A stretch of DNA of 64,000 nt, from the NCBI RefSeq assembly GCF_030553055.1, contig NZ_CP130713.1:5766001-5830000 (forward strand), written 5' to 3'. The DNA comes from Streptomyces sp. XD-27 (GTDB taxonomy: Bacteria > Actinomycetota > Actinomycetes > Streptomycetales > Streptomycetaceae). The notes beneath the pieces were generated by a model. It made no database searches, was not told the DNA's origin, and worked only from the letters and a program-made list of their open reading frames with translations. The position numbers and the translations under genes are program-made. Positions 17,337 through 27,181 of this stretch are shown here, in pieces (the stretch's first letter is position 1; each line of letters opens with the position of its first letter).

Positions 17337-17369
17337 CACTCACCAGGTCTCGGGGAGAGGGTCGGAGCC

Positions 17370-17411
17370 ATGCGCACCCGAATTCTCGTACTTGGAAAGC
17401 GCGTCGGCTGA
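17370..17411 (+). CDS. ilvB leader peptide
   Basis: A 13-codon frame encodes MRTRILVLGKRVG and stops at 17409-17411. The run Ile-Leu-Val-Leu supplies all three branched-chain amino acids in succession, as expected of a peptide whose translation senses their tRNAs. Purine-rich stretches GGAGAGG (17353-17359) and GGAG (17364-17367) lie before the ATG. It lies about 170 bp upstream of ilvB and is followed by a hairpin and a terminator. Confidence 0.75.
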   Translation: MRTRILVLGKRVG

Positions 17412-17487
17412 GCAGGGCCATCCATGAAGCCCTGCGGACCTCTCCGGCGCGCTCCCCTCGCTTGCCTCACGGCACGAGGGGTTTTTT
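17412..17487 (+). terminator. ilvB transcription attenuator
   Basis: Directly after the leader stop, GCAGGGC (17412-17418) pairs with GCCCTGC (17429-17435). Next comes a terminator: CCCCTCG (17454-17460) and TGCC pair with GGCA and CGAGGGG (17475-17481), followed by six T (17482-17487). The arrangement of leader peptide, first hairpin and U-tract terminator is that of ribosome-mediated attenuation, with readthrough into ilvB when charged Ile/Leu/Val tRNA is scarce. Confidence 0.75.
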
Positions 17488-17579
17488 CTTGCACAAGAAC
17501 CTGACATACCCCCGCAAACACAACCGGGGGGCGCTCCACCGGCCCCCGCACACACCCTCATCTTCGAGAAGAGAACGCG

Positions 17580-19460
17580 ATGACCGAGCAGGCCTCCGGG
17601 TCCCACCATCCGCAGCCGCGGACCCGTAGCGGCGGGCAGCAGCAGCCCGCCACCGTCGAGCACGACGTCACGGGTGCGCAGTCCCTCATCCGCTCGCTTG
17701 AGGAGGTCGGGGCCGACACCGTGTTCGGTATCCCCGGCGGTGCCATCCTTCCCGCGTACGACCCGATGATGGACTCCTCGAAGGTCCGGCACGTTCTGGT
17801 CCGCCACGAGCAGGGCGCGGGCCACGCCGCCACCGGGTACGCCCAGGCCACCGGGAAGGTCGGGGTCTGCATGGCGACCTCGGGGCCGGGGGCCACCAAC
17901 CTGGTCACCCCGATCGCCGACGCCCACATGGACTCCGTCCCGATCGTCGCGATCACCGGCCAGGTCTCCTCCAAGGCGATCGGCACGGACGCCTTCCAGG
18001 AGGCGGACATCTGCGGCATCACCATGCCGATCACCAAGCACAACTTCCTGGTCACCAAGGCCGAGGACATCCCGCGCACCATCGCCGAGGCGTTCCACAT
18101 CGCCAGCACCGGCCGCCCCGGCCCGGTGCTCGTCGACATCGCCAAGGACGCCCTCCAGGCCCGCACCACCTTCGTCTGGCCCCCGCAGACCGACCTGCCC
18201 GGCTACCGTCCGGTGACCAAGCCGCACGCCAAGCAGATCCGCGAGGCCGCCCGGCTGATCACCCAGGCCAAGCGCCCCGTGCTGTACGTCGGCGGCGGCG
18301 TGATGAAGGCCGGCGCCACGGCCGAGCTCAAGGTGCTGGCGGAGCTGACCGGCATGCCCGTCACCACCACGCTGATGGCGCTCGGCTCCTTCCCCGACAC
18401 CCACCCGCAGCACCTGGGCATGCCGGGCATGCACGGCACGGTCGCCGCCGTCACGGCCCTGCAGAAGGCCGACCTGCTGGTCGCGCTCGGCGCCCGGTTC
18501 GATGACCGCGTCACCGGCAAGCTCGACTCCTTCGCCCCCCACGCCAAGGTGGTGCACGCCGACATCGACCCGGCGGAGATCGGCAAGAACCGCGCCGCCG
18601 ACGTGCCGATCGTCGGCGACGCCCGCGAGGTCATCGCGGACCTGGTCGTCGCGGTCCAGGCCGAGCTGGACTCCTCCGGGCACGCCGGGGCGGCGGCGCG
18701 GGACCGGTACGCCGAGTGGTGGCAGGACCTGAACCGCTGGCGCGAGACCTACCCGCTGGGCTACGACCTGCCCGAGGACGGCAGCCTCTCGCCCCAGCAG
18801 GTCATCCAGCGCATCGGCCGGCTCGCCCCCGAGGGCACCATCTACGCGGCGGGCGTCGGCCAGCACCAGATGTGGGCCGCCCACTTCATCGACTACGACA
18901 AGCCCGCCACCTGGCTGAACTCCGGCGGCGCCGGGACGATGGGCTACGCGGTCCCGGCGGCGATGGGCGCCAAGGCCGGTCAGCCGGACCGCACGGTCTG
19001 GGCGATCGACGGCGACGGCTGCTTCCAGATGACCAATCAGGAGCTGGTCACCTGCGCGCTCAACAACATCCCGATCAAGGTCGCGATCATCAACAACGGC
19101 GCGCTGGGCATGGTCCGCCAGTGGCAGACGCTCTTCTACAACCAGCGCTACTCCAACACGGTGCTGCACTCGGGCCCGGAGGCGGACGGCACGCAGCCCG
19201 GCGCCGGCACCCGCGTCCCGGACTTCGTGAAGCTGTCCGAGGCCATGGGCTGCGTCGCGCTGCGCTGCGAGAGCCCGGACGAGCTGGACAAGGTCATCGC
19301 CGAGGCCAACGCGATCAACGACCGCCCGGTGGTCATCGACTTCATCGTCCACGAGGACGCGATGGTCTGGCCGATGGTGGCCGCGGGCACCTCCAACGAC
19401 GAGATCCAGGCGGCGCGCGGCGTCCGCCCGGACTTCGGCGACTACAGCGAAGACGACTGA
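17580..19460 (+). CDS. ilvB: Acetolactate synthase large subunit
   Basis: A 626-residue thiamine-diphosphate enzyme that condenses two pyruvates, or pyruvate with 2-oxobutyrate, at the first common step of valine/leucine and isoleucine synthesis. The cofactor-activating Glu is in [16 protein letters not shown]. The central domain [10 protein letters not shown] and the ThDP/Mg motif [15 protein letters not shown] ending [13 protein letters not shown] are all present. The length is normal for actinobacterial IlvB, with a 30-residue polar N-terminal extension. It is the first gene of ilvBNC and lies behind a leader peptide and attenuator. The partner small subunit starts 47 bp downstream. Confidence 0.97.
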   Translation: MTEQASGSHHPQPRTRSGGQQQPATVEHDVTGAQSLIRSLEEVGADTVFGIPGGAILPAYDPMMDSSKVRHVLVRHEQGAGHAATGYAQATGKVGVCMATSGPGATNLVTPIADAHMDSVPIVAITGQVSSKAIGTDAFQEADICGITMPITKHNFLVTKAEDIPRTIAEAFHIASTGRPGPVLVDIAKDALQARTTFVWPPQTDLPGYRPVTKPHAKQIREAARLITQAKRPVLYVGGGVMKAGATAELKVLAELTGMPVTTTLMALGSFPDTHPQHLGMPGMHGTVAAVTALQKADLLVALGARFDDRVTGKLDSFAPHAKVVHADIDPAEIGKNRAADVPIVGDAREVIADLVVAVQAELDSSGHAGAAARDRYAEWWQDLNRWRETYPLGYDLPEDGSLSPQQVIQRIGRLAPEGTIYAAGVGQHQMWAAHFIDYDKPATWLNSGGAGTMGYAVPAAMGAKAGQPDRTVWAIDGDGCFQMTNQELVTCALNNIPIKVAIINNGALGMVRQWQTLFYNQRYSNTVLHSGPEADGTQPGAGTRVPDFVKLSEAMGCVALRCESPDELDKVIAEANAINDRPVVIDFIVHEDAMVWPMVAAGTSNDEIQAARGVRPDFGDYSEDD

Positions 19461-19507
19461 GCGAAGACGATTCGAGAGAGACTTCCGAGTCCTAGAGAGA
19501 CGAGCCC

Positions 19508-20032
19508 ATGTCCAAGCACACGCTCTCCGTCCTGGTGGAGAACACTCCCGGCATCCTCGCCCGGATCGCCGCCCTCTTCTCCCGCCGGGGCTTCAACATC
19601 GACTCCCTCGCTGTCGGCGTCACCGAGCACCCCGACATCTCCCGGATCACCATCGTGGTGAACGTCGAGGAACTGCCGCTGGAGCAGGTGACCAAGCAGC
19701 TCAACAAGCTCGTCAACGTGCTCAAGATCGTCGAGCTGGAGGACAGCTCCGCGATCCAGCGCGAACTCGTTCTGGTGAAGGTGCGCGCCGACAACGAGAC
19801 GCGCTCCCAGATCGTCGAGATCGTCCAGCTGTTCCGCGCCAAGACCGTGGACGTCTCGCCGGAGGCCGTCACCATCGAGGCCACCGGCGGCGCCGACAAG
19901 CTCGAAGCCATGCTGAAGATGCTGGAACCGTACGGCATCAAGGAGTTGGTGCAGTCCGGCACCATCGCCATAGGGCGCGGCGCCCGCTCCATCACCGACC
20001 GGAGCCTGCGCGCGCTCGACCGGTCCGCGTAA
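19508..20032 (+). CDS. ilvN: Acetolactate synthase small (regulatory) subunit
   Basis: A 174-residue ACT-domain protein that activates the large subunit and gives it feedback inhibition by valine. The first ACT domain is seen in HTLSVLVENTPGILARIAAL, then FSRRGFNIDSL, with the Gly and Asn that form the valine site. The second half, RELVLVKVRADNETRSQIVE, forms the second ACT-like domain. Length and order after ilvB are standard. AGAGACGAG precedes the ATG. Confidence 0.97.
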   Translation: MSKHTLSVLVENTPGILARIAALFSRRGFNIDSLAVGVTEHPDISRITIVVNVEELPLEQVTKQLNKLVNVLKIVELEDSSAIQRELVLVKVRADNETRSQIVEIVQLFRAKTVDVSPEAVTIEATGGADKLEAMLKMLEPYGIKELVQSGTIAIGRGARSITDRSLRALDRSA

Positions 20033-20047
20033 GCCCGCGGCCCACGG

Positions 20048-20121
20048 TCCGCACCCGGACCGCAGGCCGGGCGATCCGCACCCGGACCGCAGGCCGATAC
20101 GGTCCGCACCCCGGACCGTAT
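20048..20121 (+). repeat. Short repeats and a 10-bp hairpin between ilvN and ilvC
   Basis: A 22-bp unit starting TCCGCACCCGGACC occurs exactly at 20048-20069 and 20075-20096. It is followed by a perfect inverted repeat, ATACGGTCCG (20097-20106), loop CACCC, CGGACCGTAT (20112-20121). No T-run follows, so it may be an RNA-processing or stability element that adjusts ilvC expression rather than a terminator. Confidence 0.55.
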
Positions 20122-20187
20122 AGCGAGACCCCGCCACCTGCCCCCACCCGTCCGTCATACGGTGGGACGCACACCCCGAAACTTTAG

Positions 20188-21198
<1,011 letters not shown>

Positions 21199-21216
21199 CC
21201 GCCTCCCGGCTAGGGG

Positions 21217-21262
21217 CCGTGGTTCCGGGCTCGCCCATCGACGGGCGAGCCCGGAACCACGG
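21217..21262 (+). terminator. Strong terminator after ilvC
   Basis: Bases 21217-21236 and 21243-21262 form a perfect 20-bp stem (core GGTTCCGGGCTCGCCC) with the six-base loop ATCGAC. There is no long T-tract, which is common for Streptomyces terminators. It ends the ilvBNC transcript. Confidence 0.75.
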
Positions 21263-21338
21263 TGGTTCAGGTGGGCCCGTCGCCGGGCCGCCGGCCCCGC
21301 GCGCCGAGCCGATCGCCGGGGCGGAGTTCCTCGCGGCG

Positions 21339-21630
21339 GAGCTGGCCGGGGCGCGTGCCCCGGGCCCGCCCGCCTCGCGGGGGCCCGCCCGTGTAGCAGG
21401 GGGTCCGGGGGCTCTGCCCCCGGTTACGGGGAGGGGCGGGGCTGGGGAAGGTCTCGCCCGGTGCGGGGCTCGGCCGTGGGCGCCTCCGCGCGGGGGAGCC
21501 GGCCGGGGCGCGTGTGTCGAGCTCGGCTCCGCCTCGCGGGAGGTGCGGGTGCCCTGCCCGACGTAACAGGGGGCCGGGGGCGGTCCCCGGTGTCAGGGCG
21601 GGTGGGTGGGAAGGGCCACGCGCGGGTGAT
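21339..21630. repeat. GC-rich duplicated spacer between ilvC and serA
   Basis: The stretch starting GAGCTGGCCGGGGCGCGTG at 21339 is repeated with changes at 21496 (GAGCCGGCCGGGGCGCGTG). Both copies then carry a CCTCGCGGG segment, an AACAGGGGG or AGCAGGGGG segment, and a GGGCGGG-rich end, 157 bp apart. Palindromic GGGGGCTCTGCCCCC lies at 21409-21423. I see no gene from 21263 to 21780; this looks like the hairpin-forming intergenic repeats common in Streptomyces. Confidence 0.55.
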
Positions 21631-21793
21631 ACTTCCGTCACGGCGCAGGACTCCCGCCCGTACGCCACTACACTGCTCTCCACAAGCGCGTTCAGGCTCA
21701 CAGCGTCGTGCGTCTTCCGCGCGGCTGCCCCCTTCACCGCCTTCGGCCGTCGGGACGGTCGTCCGCGAAGGACTAGTGAGGACTGAGGACCCC

Positions 21794-23398
21794 GTGAGCA
21801 CTGCTTCGTCCAGCAAACCGGTTGTACTGATCGCCGAGGAGCTGTCGCCCGCCACGGTCGACGCCCTGGGACCGGACTTCGAGATCCGGCACTGCACCGG
21901 CGCGGACCGCGCCGAGCTGATCCCCGCCATCGCCGACGTCGACGCCATCCTGGTGCGCAGTGCGACCAAGGTCGACGCCGAGGCCATCGCCGCCGCGAAG
22001 CGGCTCAAGGTCGTCGCCCGCGCGGGTGTCGGTCTGGACAACGTCGACGTCGCGGCCGCCACCAAGGCCGGCGTGATGGTCGTCAACGCGCCGACCTCCA
22101 ACATCGTCACCGCCGCCGAGCTGGCCTGCGGCCTGCTGGTCGCGACCGCGCGCAACATCCCGCAGGCCAACGCCGCGCTCAAGAACGGCGAGTGGAAGCG
22201 CAGCAAGTACACCGGTGTCGAGCTGAGCGAGAAGACCCTCGGCGTCGTGGGCCTCGGCCGGATCGGCGTGCTGGTCGCCCAGCGGATGTCCGCGTTCGGG
22301 ATGAAGATCGTCGCGTACGACCCGTACGTGCAGCCGGCTCGGGCCGCGCAGATGGGGGTCAAGCTGCTCACGCTGGACGAGCTGCTGGAGACCGCCGACT
22401 TCATCACGGTGCACCTGCCCAGGACGCCCGAGACGCTCGGTCTGATCGGTGACGAGGCGCTGCACAAGGTCAAGCCCGAGGTGCGGATCGTCAACGCCGC
22501 CCGGGGCGGCATCGTGGACGAGGAGGCGCTGGCCAGCGCCCTCAAGGAGGGCCGGGTCGCGGCCGCGGGCCTGGACGTGTTCTCCAAGGAGCCGTGCACC
22601 GAGTCCCCGCTGTTCGAGTTCGACAACGTGGTCGTCACCCCGCACCTGGGCGCCTCCACCGGCGAGGCGCAGGAGAAGGCGGGCATCGCGGTCGCCCGGT
22701 CCGTACGGCTGGCGCTGGCCGGCGAGCTGGTCCCGGACGCGGTCAACGTCCAGGGCGGCGTCATCGCCGAGGACGTCAAGCCGGGCCTGCCGCTGGCCGA
22801 GAAGCTCGGCCGGATCTTCACCGCGCTGGCCGGCGAGGTCGCGGTCCGGCTCGATGTCGAGGTGTACGGCGAGATCACCCAGCACGACGTCAAGGTGCTC
22901 GAACTCTCCGCGCTCAAGGGCGTGTTCGAGGACGTCGTCGACGAGACCGTGTCCTACGTCAACGCGCCGCTGTTCGCGCAGGAGCGCGGCGTGGAGGTCC
23001 GGCTCACCACCAGCTCGGAGTCGTCCGAGCACCGCAACGTGGTGACCGTGCGCGGCACCCTGGCCGGCGGCGACGAGATCGCCGTCTCCGGCACCCTGGC
23101 CGGTCCCAAGCACCTGCAGAAGATCGTCGCGGTCGGCGACCACGACGTGGACCTCGCGCTCGCGGACCACATGGCGTTCCTCCACTACACCGACCGGCCC
23201 GGCGTGGTCGGCACCCTCGGCCGCATCCTGGGCGAGGCGGGCATCAACATCGCCGGCATGCAGGTCTCGCGGGCGACGGCGGGCGGTGCCGCGATGGTGG
23301 CGCTGACCGTGGACGACACCATCCCGGCGGCGGTCCTCGGCGAGATCGCCGAGGAGATCGGCGCCACGAGCGCGCGCTCGGTCAACCTGGTCGACTGA
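21794..23398 (+). CDS. serA: D-3-phosphoglycerate dehydrogenase (long, ACT-domain type)
   Basis: A 534-residue enzyme that oxidises 3-phosphoglycerate, the first step of serine synthesis. The NAD motif VGLGRIGVLVAQRM, substrate Arg in IVNAARGGIVDEEAL, Glu region and catalytic His in VVTPHLGAST are present. The C-terminal 200 residues hold the intervening domain and a final ACT domain (FLHYTDRPGVVGTLGRILGE) that gives serine feedback in the mycobacterial-type enzyme. GTG 21794 (VSTASSSKPVVLIAEEL) follows GAGGAC and fits the family start. It is set apart from ilvC by a terminator and 595 bp. Confidence 0.95.
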   Translation: MSTASSSKPVVLIAEELSPATVDALGPDFEIRHCTGADRAELIPAIADVDAILVRSATKVDAEAIAAAKRLKVVARAGVGLDNVDVAAATKAGVMVVNAPTSNIVTAAELACGLLVATARNIPQANAALKNGEWKRSKYTGVELSEKTLGVVGLGRIGVLVAQRMSAFGMKIVAYDPYVQPARAAQMGVKLLTLDELLETADFITVHLPRTPETLGLIGDEALHKVKPEVRIVNAARGGIVDEEALASALKEGRVAAAGLDVFSKEPCTESPLFEFDNVVVTPHLGASTGEAQEKAGIAVARSVRLALAGELVPDAVNVQGGVIAEDVKPGLPLAEKLGRIFTALAGEVAVRLDVEVYGEITQHDVKVLELSALKGVFEDVVDETVSYVNAPLFAQERGVEVRLTTSSESSEHRNVVTVRGTLAGGDEIAVSGTLAGPKHLQKIVAVGDHDVDLALADHMAFLHYTDRPGVVGTLGRILGEAGINIAGMQVSRATAGGAAMVALTVDDTIPAAVLGEIAEEIGATSARSVNLVD

Positions 23399-23443
23399 CC
23401 GGCCGACACACACCGGCCACCCACCACCCACCACCCACCACCG

Positions 23444-23497
23444 AGCACCGGGGCCCGGCCCCTCGCCACCGCGCGAGGGCCGGGCCCCGGTGCTTTT
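23444..23497 (+). terminator. Terminator after serA
   Basis: AGCACCGGGGCCCGGCC with CCTCG pairs with CGAGGG and CCGGGCCCCGGTGCT around a short loop, with one unpaired C, and is followed by four T. It lies 46 bp after the serA stop, behind a run of CCACCCACCA-type repeats (23418-23442). Confidence 0.75.
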
Positions 23498-23591
23498 CCC
23501 GGTCGGCTCCCGGGCCCGCTCCCGTTCGGCCTCCGAGGTTTTTTCATCGTGCGTTGAATATCGCGGGCCCCGCCGCTACGCTGGCTTCTAA

Positions 23592-23610
23592 GTGGAGAAA
23601 ATTCATCCAC
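23592..23610. promoter_or_regulatory. Candidate operator of the TetR/MFS pair
   Basis: GTGGAGAAAATTCATCCAC is a 19-bp imperfect palindrome with GTGGA/TCCAC outer arms and GAA/TTC inner bases. It lies 39 bp upstream of the TetR start in an AT-rich island and is a likely autoregulatory site controlling both the regulator and the exporter gene. Confidence 0.6.
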
Positions 23611-23648
23611 CTGATGGGTCGTTCCCTGCCGGTCACCGGAGGTCTGCC

Positions 23649-24311
23649 ATGCGCGCCGACGCCCAGCGCAACCGCGAGAAGCTGCTGCGAGCCGCCCGTG
23701 AGGTCTTCGTCGACCTGGGCCCGGACGCTCCGCTGGAGGAGATCGCGCAGCGCGCCGGCGTCGGCATCGCCACGCTCTACCGGCGGTTCCCCGAGCGCGC
23801 CGCCCTGATCGCGGCGGTCGCCACCGACGTGCTCACCGCGCTCGGCCGCGCCGCGTGGTCGGCGCTGTCGGAGGAGACCGACCCGGCCGAGGGCCTGCGC
23901 CGGTACGCCCACGCCGCGCTCGATCTCAAGGTCGGTGCCGTGATGCCCGCCCTCTCGGGCCGGTTCGACCTGGACGAGGTGCTGGACGGAGTGCACGGCG
24001 ACGCGGTCGACGCGGTCCAGGAGATGCTCACCCGCGCGCAGCGGGCCGGCCTGATCCGCGACGACGCGGCCTTCGGCGACATCTCCCTGATGATCGTCCG
24101 GCTGAGCCGGCCGCTGCCCGGCGGCGTCGTCCCGTACGACGACGCCCTCGCCCACCGCCAGTTGGACCTCTACCTCGACGGGCTGCGCGCGCCCGGCGCC
24201 GACCGCCCCGCGGGCGGCCCACCCGGCCCCGCGATCGACGCCGACGGCTTCAAGGCCCTCCGGTCGCGCATCGCCGGTTCCTCGGCGACCGACCGCGGCC
24301 CCGACGCGTAA
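23649..24311 (+). CDS. TetR/AcrR family transcriptional regulator
   Basis: A 220-residue TetR protein. The helix-turn-helix is clear in PLEEIAQRAGVGIATLYRRF, then PERAALIAAVATDV. ATG 23649 (MRADAQRNREKLLRAA) has the ribosome-binding site GGAGG at 23638-23642 and matches the usual family start. It is followed after 62 bp by a drug exporter gene on the same strand, so it most likely represses its own operon and is released by an exported compound. The C-terminal SBD-like half ends in a Pro/Gly-rich tail. Confidence 0.9.
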   Translation: MRADAQRNREKLLRAAREVFVDLGPDAPLEEIAQRAGVGIATLYRRFPERAALIAAVATDVLTALGRAAWSALSEETDPAEGLRRYAHAALDLKVGAVMPALSGRFDLDEVLDGVHGDAVDAVQEMLTRAQRAGLIRDDAAFGDISLMIVRLSRPLPGGVVPYDDALAHRQLDLYLDGLRAPGADRPAGGPPGPAIDADGFKALRSRIAGSSATDRGPDA

Positions 24312-24373
24312 CACCCACGCCCGACGGCATCTCACGCCCCGCGACATCGCCACGCCTGACGAAAGGCAGCGTC

Positions 24374-25879
24374 ATGAGCACGGACACCACCGGCACCGCC
24401 ACCGCCGCGGCCGCCCCGCGCCGCTGGTTGGCCCTGATCTTCATCGGCCTCGCCCAGCTGATGATCGTCCTCGACATCACCATCGTGAACATCGCCCTGC
24501 CCTCCGCGCAGCAGGACCTGGGCGTCTCCGACGGCGACCGGCAGTGGGTCGTCACCGCCTACACCCTCGCCTTCGGCAGCCTGCTGCTGCTCGGCGGCCG
24601 GATAGCCGACTACACCGGACGCCGCCGCGCCTTCCTCATCGGACTGCTCGGCTTCGCCGCGGCCTCGGCGCTCGGCGGCGCCGCCCCCGAGTTCGGGGTG
24701 CTGCTCGCGGCCCGCGCGCTCCAGGGCGCGTTCGCCGCGCTGCTGGCCCCCTCGGCGCTGTCCCTGCTGGCGGTGAGCTTCACCGAACCGCGCGAACGCG
24801 CCAAGGCGTTCGCCATCTTCGGCGCCATCGCGGCCGGCGGCAGCGCCATCGGCCTCGTCCTGGGCGGCGTGCTGACCGAGTACCTCGACTGGCGCTGGTG
24901 CCTGTACGTGAACGTGCCCATCGCCGTCATCGCCGCCTTCGGCCGGTACGTCCTGCCCGCCGACACCCGGGCCGGCAGCGCGTCCTCCCGCTTCGACATC
25001 CCCGGTGTGCTGCTGGCCGTGACGGGCCTGGTGGCCGTGGTCTACGGGTGCAGCGAGGCGGAGTCCGAGGGCTGGGACTCCCTGACCGTCACCGGGCTGC
25101 TCACCCTCGGCGCGGTGCTCCTCCTCGCCTTCGTCGCCGTGGAGCGCCGCGTCGCGCGGCCGCTGCTGCCGCCGCGCGTGGTGACCGACCGCACCCGCGG
25201 CGCCGCCTACCTCGCCGTCGGGCTGTCGGTGGTCGGCATGTTCGCGATGTTCCTCTTCCTCACCTACTACATGCAGGTCGTCAAGGAGTACTCGGCGATG
25301 CGCACCGGCGTGGCCTTCCTGCCCATGACCGCCGCCGTCCTGGTCGCGGCCGGCGGCATCGCCTCCCGGCTGATCCCCAAGGTCCCGCCGCGCGTCCTCA
25401 TCGCCCCCGGACTGCTCATCGCGGCCACCGGCGTGGCCCTGCTGGTGCCGCTGGACGCGGGCAGCTCGTACGCGGCCGGGGTGCTGCCCGGCGAAGTGCT
25501 GGTCGGCTTCGGCATGGGCCTGGTGATGGCCCCGTCGATGAACTACGCGACCCACGGCGTGCGCGCCGAGGACGCCGGCATCGCGTCGGCGACCATCAAC
25601 ACCGCCCAGCAGGTCGGGGGTTCGATCGGCACCGCGCTGCTCAACACCGTCGCCGCCGACGCCACCGCCGAGTACGTGGACCCGGCCAGGAACGGGCACG
25701 AGGTGACGCCGCAGGTCCTGCGGGACGGCCTCGTCGAGGGCTTCTCCCACGCGTTCGTCTACGCCGCCGTGATCCTCGTGGTGGCCGCGGCGGCGGTGGC
25801 GGTGCTGATGAACACCCCGCGCCCGAAGGGCGGTTCCGGCGTCGACGACGCCGAGCCGCTGACGGTCCACATGGGCTGA
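24374..25879 (+). CDS. MFS transporter, DHA2 (EmrB/QacA) drug efflux family
   Basis: A 501-residue membrane protein with about fourteen hydrophobic helices. The first helix ends LDITIVNIALPSAQQDL, the D1 signature of DHA2 exporters; motif A appears as GGRIADYTGRRRAF and motif C-like Gly/Pro-rich helix residues follow (AAGGSAIGLVLGGVL). It would expel drugs by proton antiport. ATG 24374 follows GAAAGG. It is paired with the TetR gene upstream. Confidence 0.92.
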   Translation: MSTDTTGTATAAAAPRRWLALIFIGLAQLMIVLDITIVNIALPSAQQDLGVSDGDRQWVVTAYTLAFGSLLLLGGRIADYTGRRRAFLIGLLGFAAASALGGAAPEFGVLLAARALQGAFAALLAPSALSLLAVSFTEPRERAKAFAIFGAIAAGGSAIGLVLGGVLTEYLDWRWCLYVNVPIAVIAAFGRYVLPADTRAGSASSRFDIPGVLLAVTGLVAVVYGCSEAESEGWDSLTVTGLLTLGAVLLLAFVAVERRVARPLLPPRVVTDRTRGAAYLAVGLSVVGMFAMFLFLTYYMQVVKEYSAMRTGVAFLPMTAAVLVAAGGIASRLIPKVPPRVLIAPGLLIAATGVALLVPLDAGSSYAAGVLPGEVLVGFGMGLVMAPSMNYATHGVRAEDAGIASATINTAQQVGGSIGTALLNTVAADATAEYVDPARNGHEVTPQVLRDGLVEGFSHAFVYAAVILVVAAAAVAVLMNTPRPKGGSGVDDAEPLTVHMG

Positions 25880-25920
25880 CCGCCCCGCGCCCGGGACCCG
25901 CACGCACGCCGCACGCCGCA

Positions 25921-25952
25921 CCGGAGGAGCCTGTCCGCTCAGGCCCCTCCGG
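25921..25952. terminator. Hairpin between convergent MFS and hydrolase genes
   Basis: CCGGAGG-A-GCCTG pairs with CAGGC-C-CCTCCGG around TCCGCT, one mismatch in 13 pairs. It spans the stop codon of the serine hydrolase gene and could end transcription from both sides. Confidence 0.5.
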
Positions 25953-27150
25953 TGACCGCGTTCGCGACCCGCAGGCTCATCTGCTCCTGGCTGCGGTCCC
26001 GCTGGGTCGGGTTGAACGACAGCACCATGCACCGCCGCTGGTCGCGGGTGGCGAAGGCGAACGACGCGTAGCCGTACTGCTCACCGGTCTTGCCCCAGAA
26101 CGTGACCCCGTTGACGGTCACCGTCTGGAGCCCGGTGCTGAAGCGCGCCGGGCCGCCGTCGACCATGCGTACGTCGTCGGGCGGCATCGTGAACATCACC
26201 CGCAGCACGTGCGGCGGCAGCAGCGCGCCGGAGAACAGCGCGTGCGTGAACCGCGTCAGATCGTCGGTGGTGGAGATCATCTCGCCCTCGCCCCAGGAAC
26301 CCGAGGGGTTGATCTCGGTGATGTCGCGCAGCCCGCCGTCGGACATCCGCAGATAGCCATGCACATGCGGGCCGTGGATACGGCGCTCGTCGCCGGGCAC
26401 CGAGGTGTCGCGCAGGCCCAGCGGGCGCAGGATCCGGCGGGCGATCTCCTCGCCGTACGGGCGGCCGGTCAGCCTCTCGACGACCAGCGCGGCCAGGACG
26501 TAGTTGATGCCGCGGTACTCCTGCTTCGAGCCGGGGGCGAACTTCAGCTCTCTGTCGCCGACGGTCACCATGGCCACGATCTGTTCGGGCGTCCACGGGT
26601 CGAAACGGTGCGCGAAGACCTTCTCCGGCGTACTGAGGTGCGGGACGCCCTGCTCGTCCGGCAACCCGCTGCCGTGGCCGAGCAGATGGGCGAGCGTGAC
26701 GGTGCCGAACCGGGCGGGGAGCAGACCGGGCAGGCAGCGCCGGACGGGCGTGTCGAGGCAGAGCCGGCGCTCGGCTACCAGTTGGAGCGCGACCGTGGCG
26801 ACGAACATCTTGGTGATGCTGCCGATACGGACCTTGTCGCCCGCCCTGACGGAGCGCCCCGACCTCAGGTCGGCCACCCCGGACGTGCCGTACCAGCGGC
26901 CCGCGGAGCCGCTGACCTGTAACTGGGCGGCGGTGGCCGGAGGATGCTCCAGATCGCCGATCGCGGCGTGCAACGCGGCGGGGTCGAGCGGCGGCAGGGG
27001 TACGGGGGCGGGGGCGGCGGGCGCGGGGGTGGGGCCGGTCGCCGCGGCCGCGCGCGGGGCCGGAAGGCCCACGGCGGCCAGGGCGGTACCGGCCGCGGCC
27101 GCGCCCAGCAGGGCGCGCCGCGACGCGGGGGAGTGGGGTGTCGTCGTCAT
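25939..27150 (-). CDS. Serine hydrolase (beta-lactamase/DD-carboxypeptidase family)
   Basis: A 403-residue secreted penicillin-recognising hydrolase (S12 family). It starts with a Tat-type signal ASRRALLGAAAAGTALAAVG, then a Pro/Ala linker. The catalytic SxxK motif is Ser111-Ile-Thr-Lys (RIGSITKMF) and the third motif is KTG in WGKTGEQYGY. The middle motif, normally YxN in FSYSNTNY, reads EYRGINY here, so the Asn is replaced by Gly. The start at 27150 has GGGAGG upstream. It may act on D-amino-acid peptides or esters rather than on beta-lactams. Confidence 0.85.
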   Translation of the reverse strand: MTTTPHSPASRRALLGAAAAGTALAAVGLPAPRAAAATGPTPAPAAPAPVPLPPLDPAALHAAIGDLEHPPATAAQLQVSGSAGRWYGTSGVADLRSGRSVRAGDKVRIGSITKMFVATVALQLVAERRLCLDTPVRRCLPGLLPARFGTVTLAHLLGHGSGLPDEQGVPHLSTPEKVFAHRFDPWTPEQIVAMVTVGDRELKFAPGSKQEYRGINYVLAALVVERLTGRPYGEEIARRILRPLGLRDTSVPGDERRIHGPHVHGYLRMSDGGLRDITEINPSGSWGEGEMISTTDDLTRFTHALFSGALLPPHVLRVMFTMPPDDVRMVDGGPARFSTGLQTVTVNGVTFWGKTGEQYGYASFAFATRDQRRCMVLSFNPTQRDRSQEQMSLRVANAVTGGA

Positions 27151-27181
27151 GCCTCCCACCGTGGCGGGCGTGCGCCCGCGG

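Noticed and set aside
17333..17338. TTGACA as the -35 box of an ilvB promoter
   Set aside because: It overlaps the stop codon of the previous gene and no -10-like hexamer is found 16 to 19 bp downstream (the region is AGAGGG).
20097..20121. Intrinsic terminator between ilvN and ilvC
   Set aside because: The 10-bp hairpin has no T-run and ilvC has no other obvious promoter, so I list it as a structural element instead.
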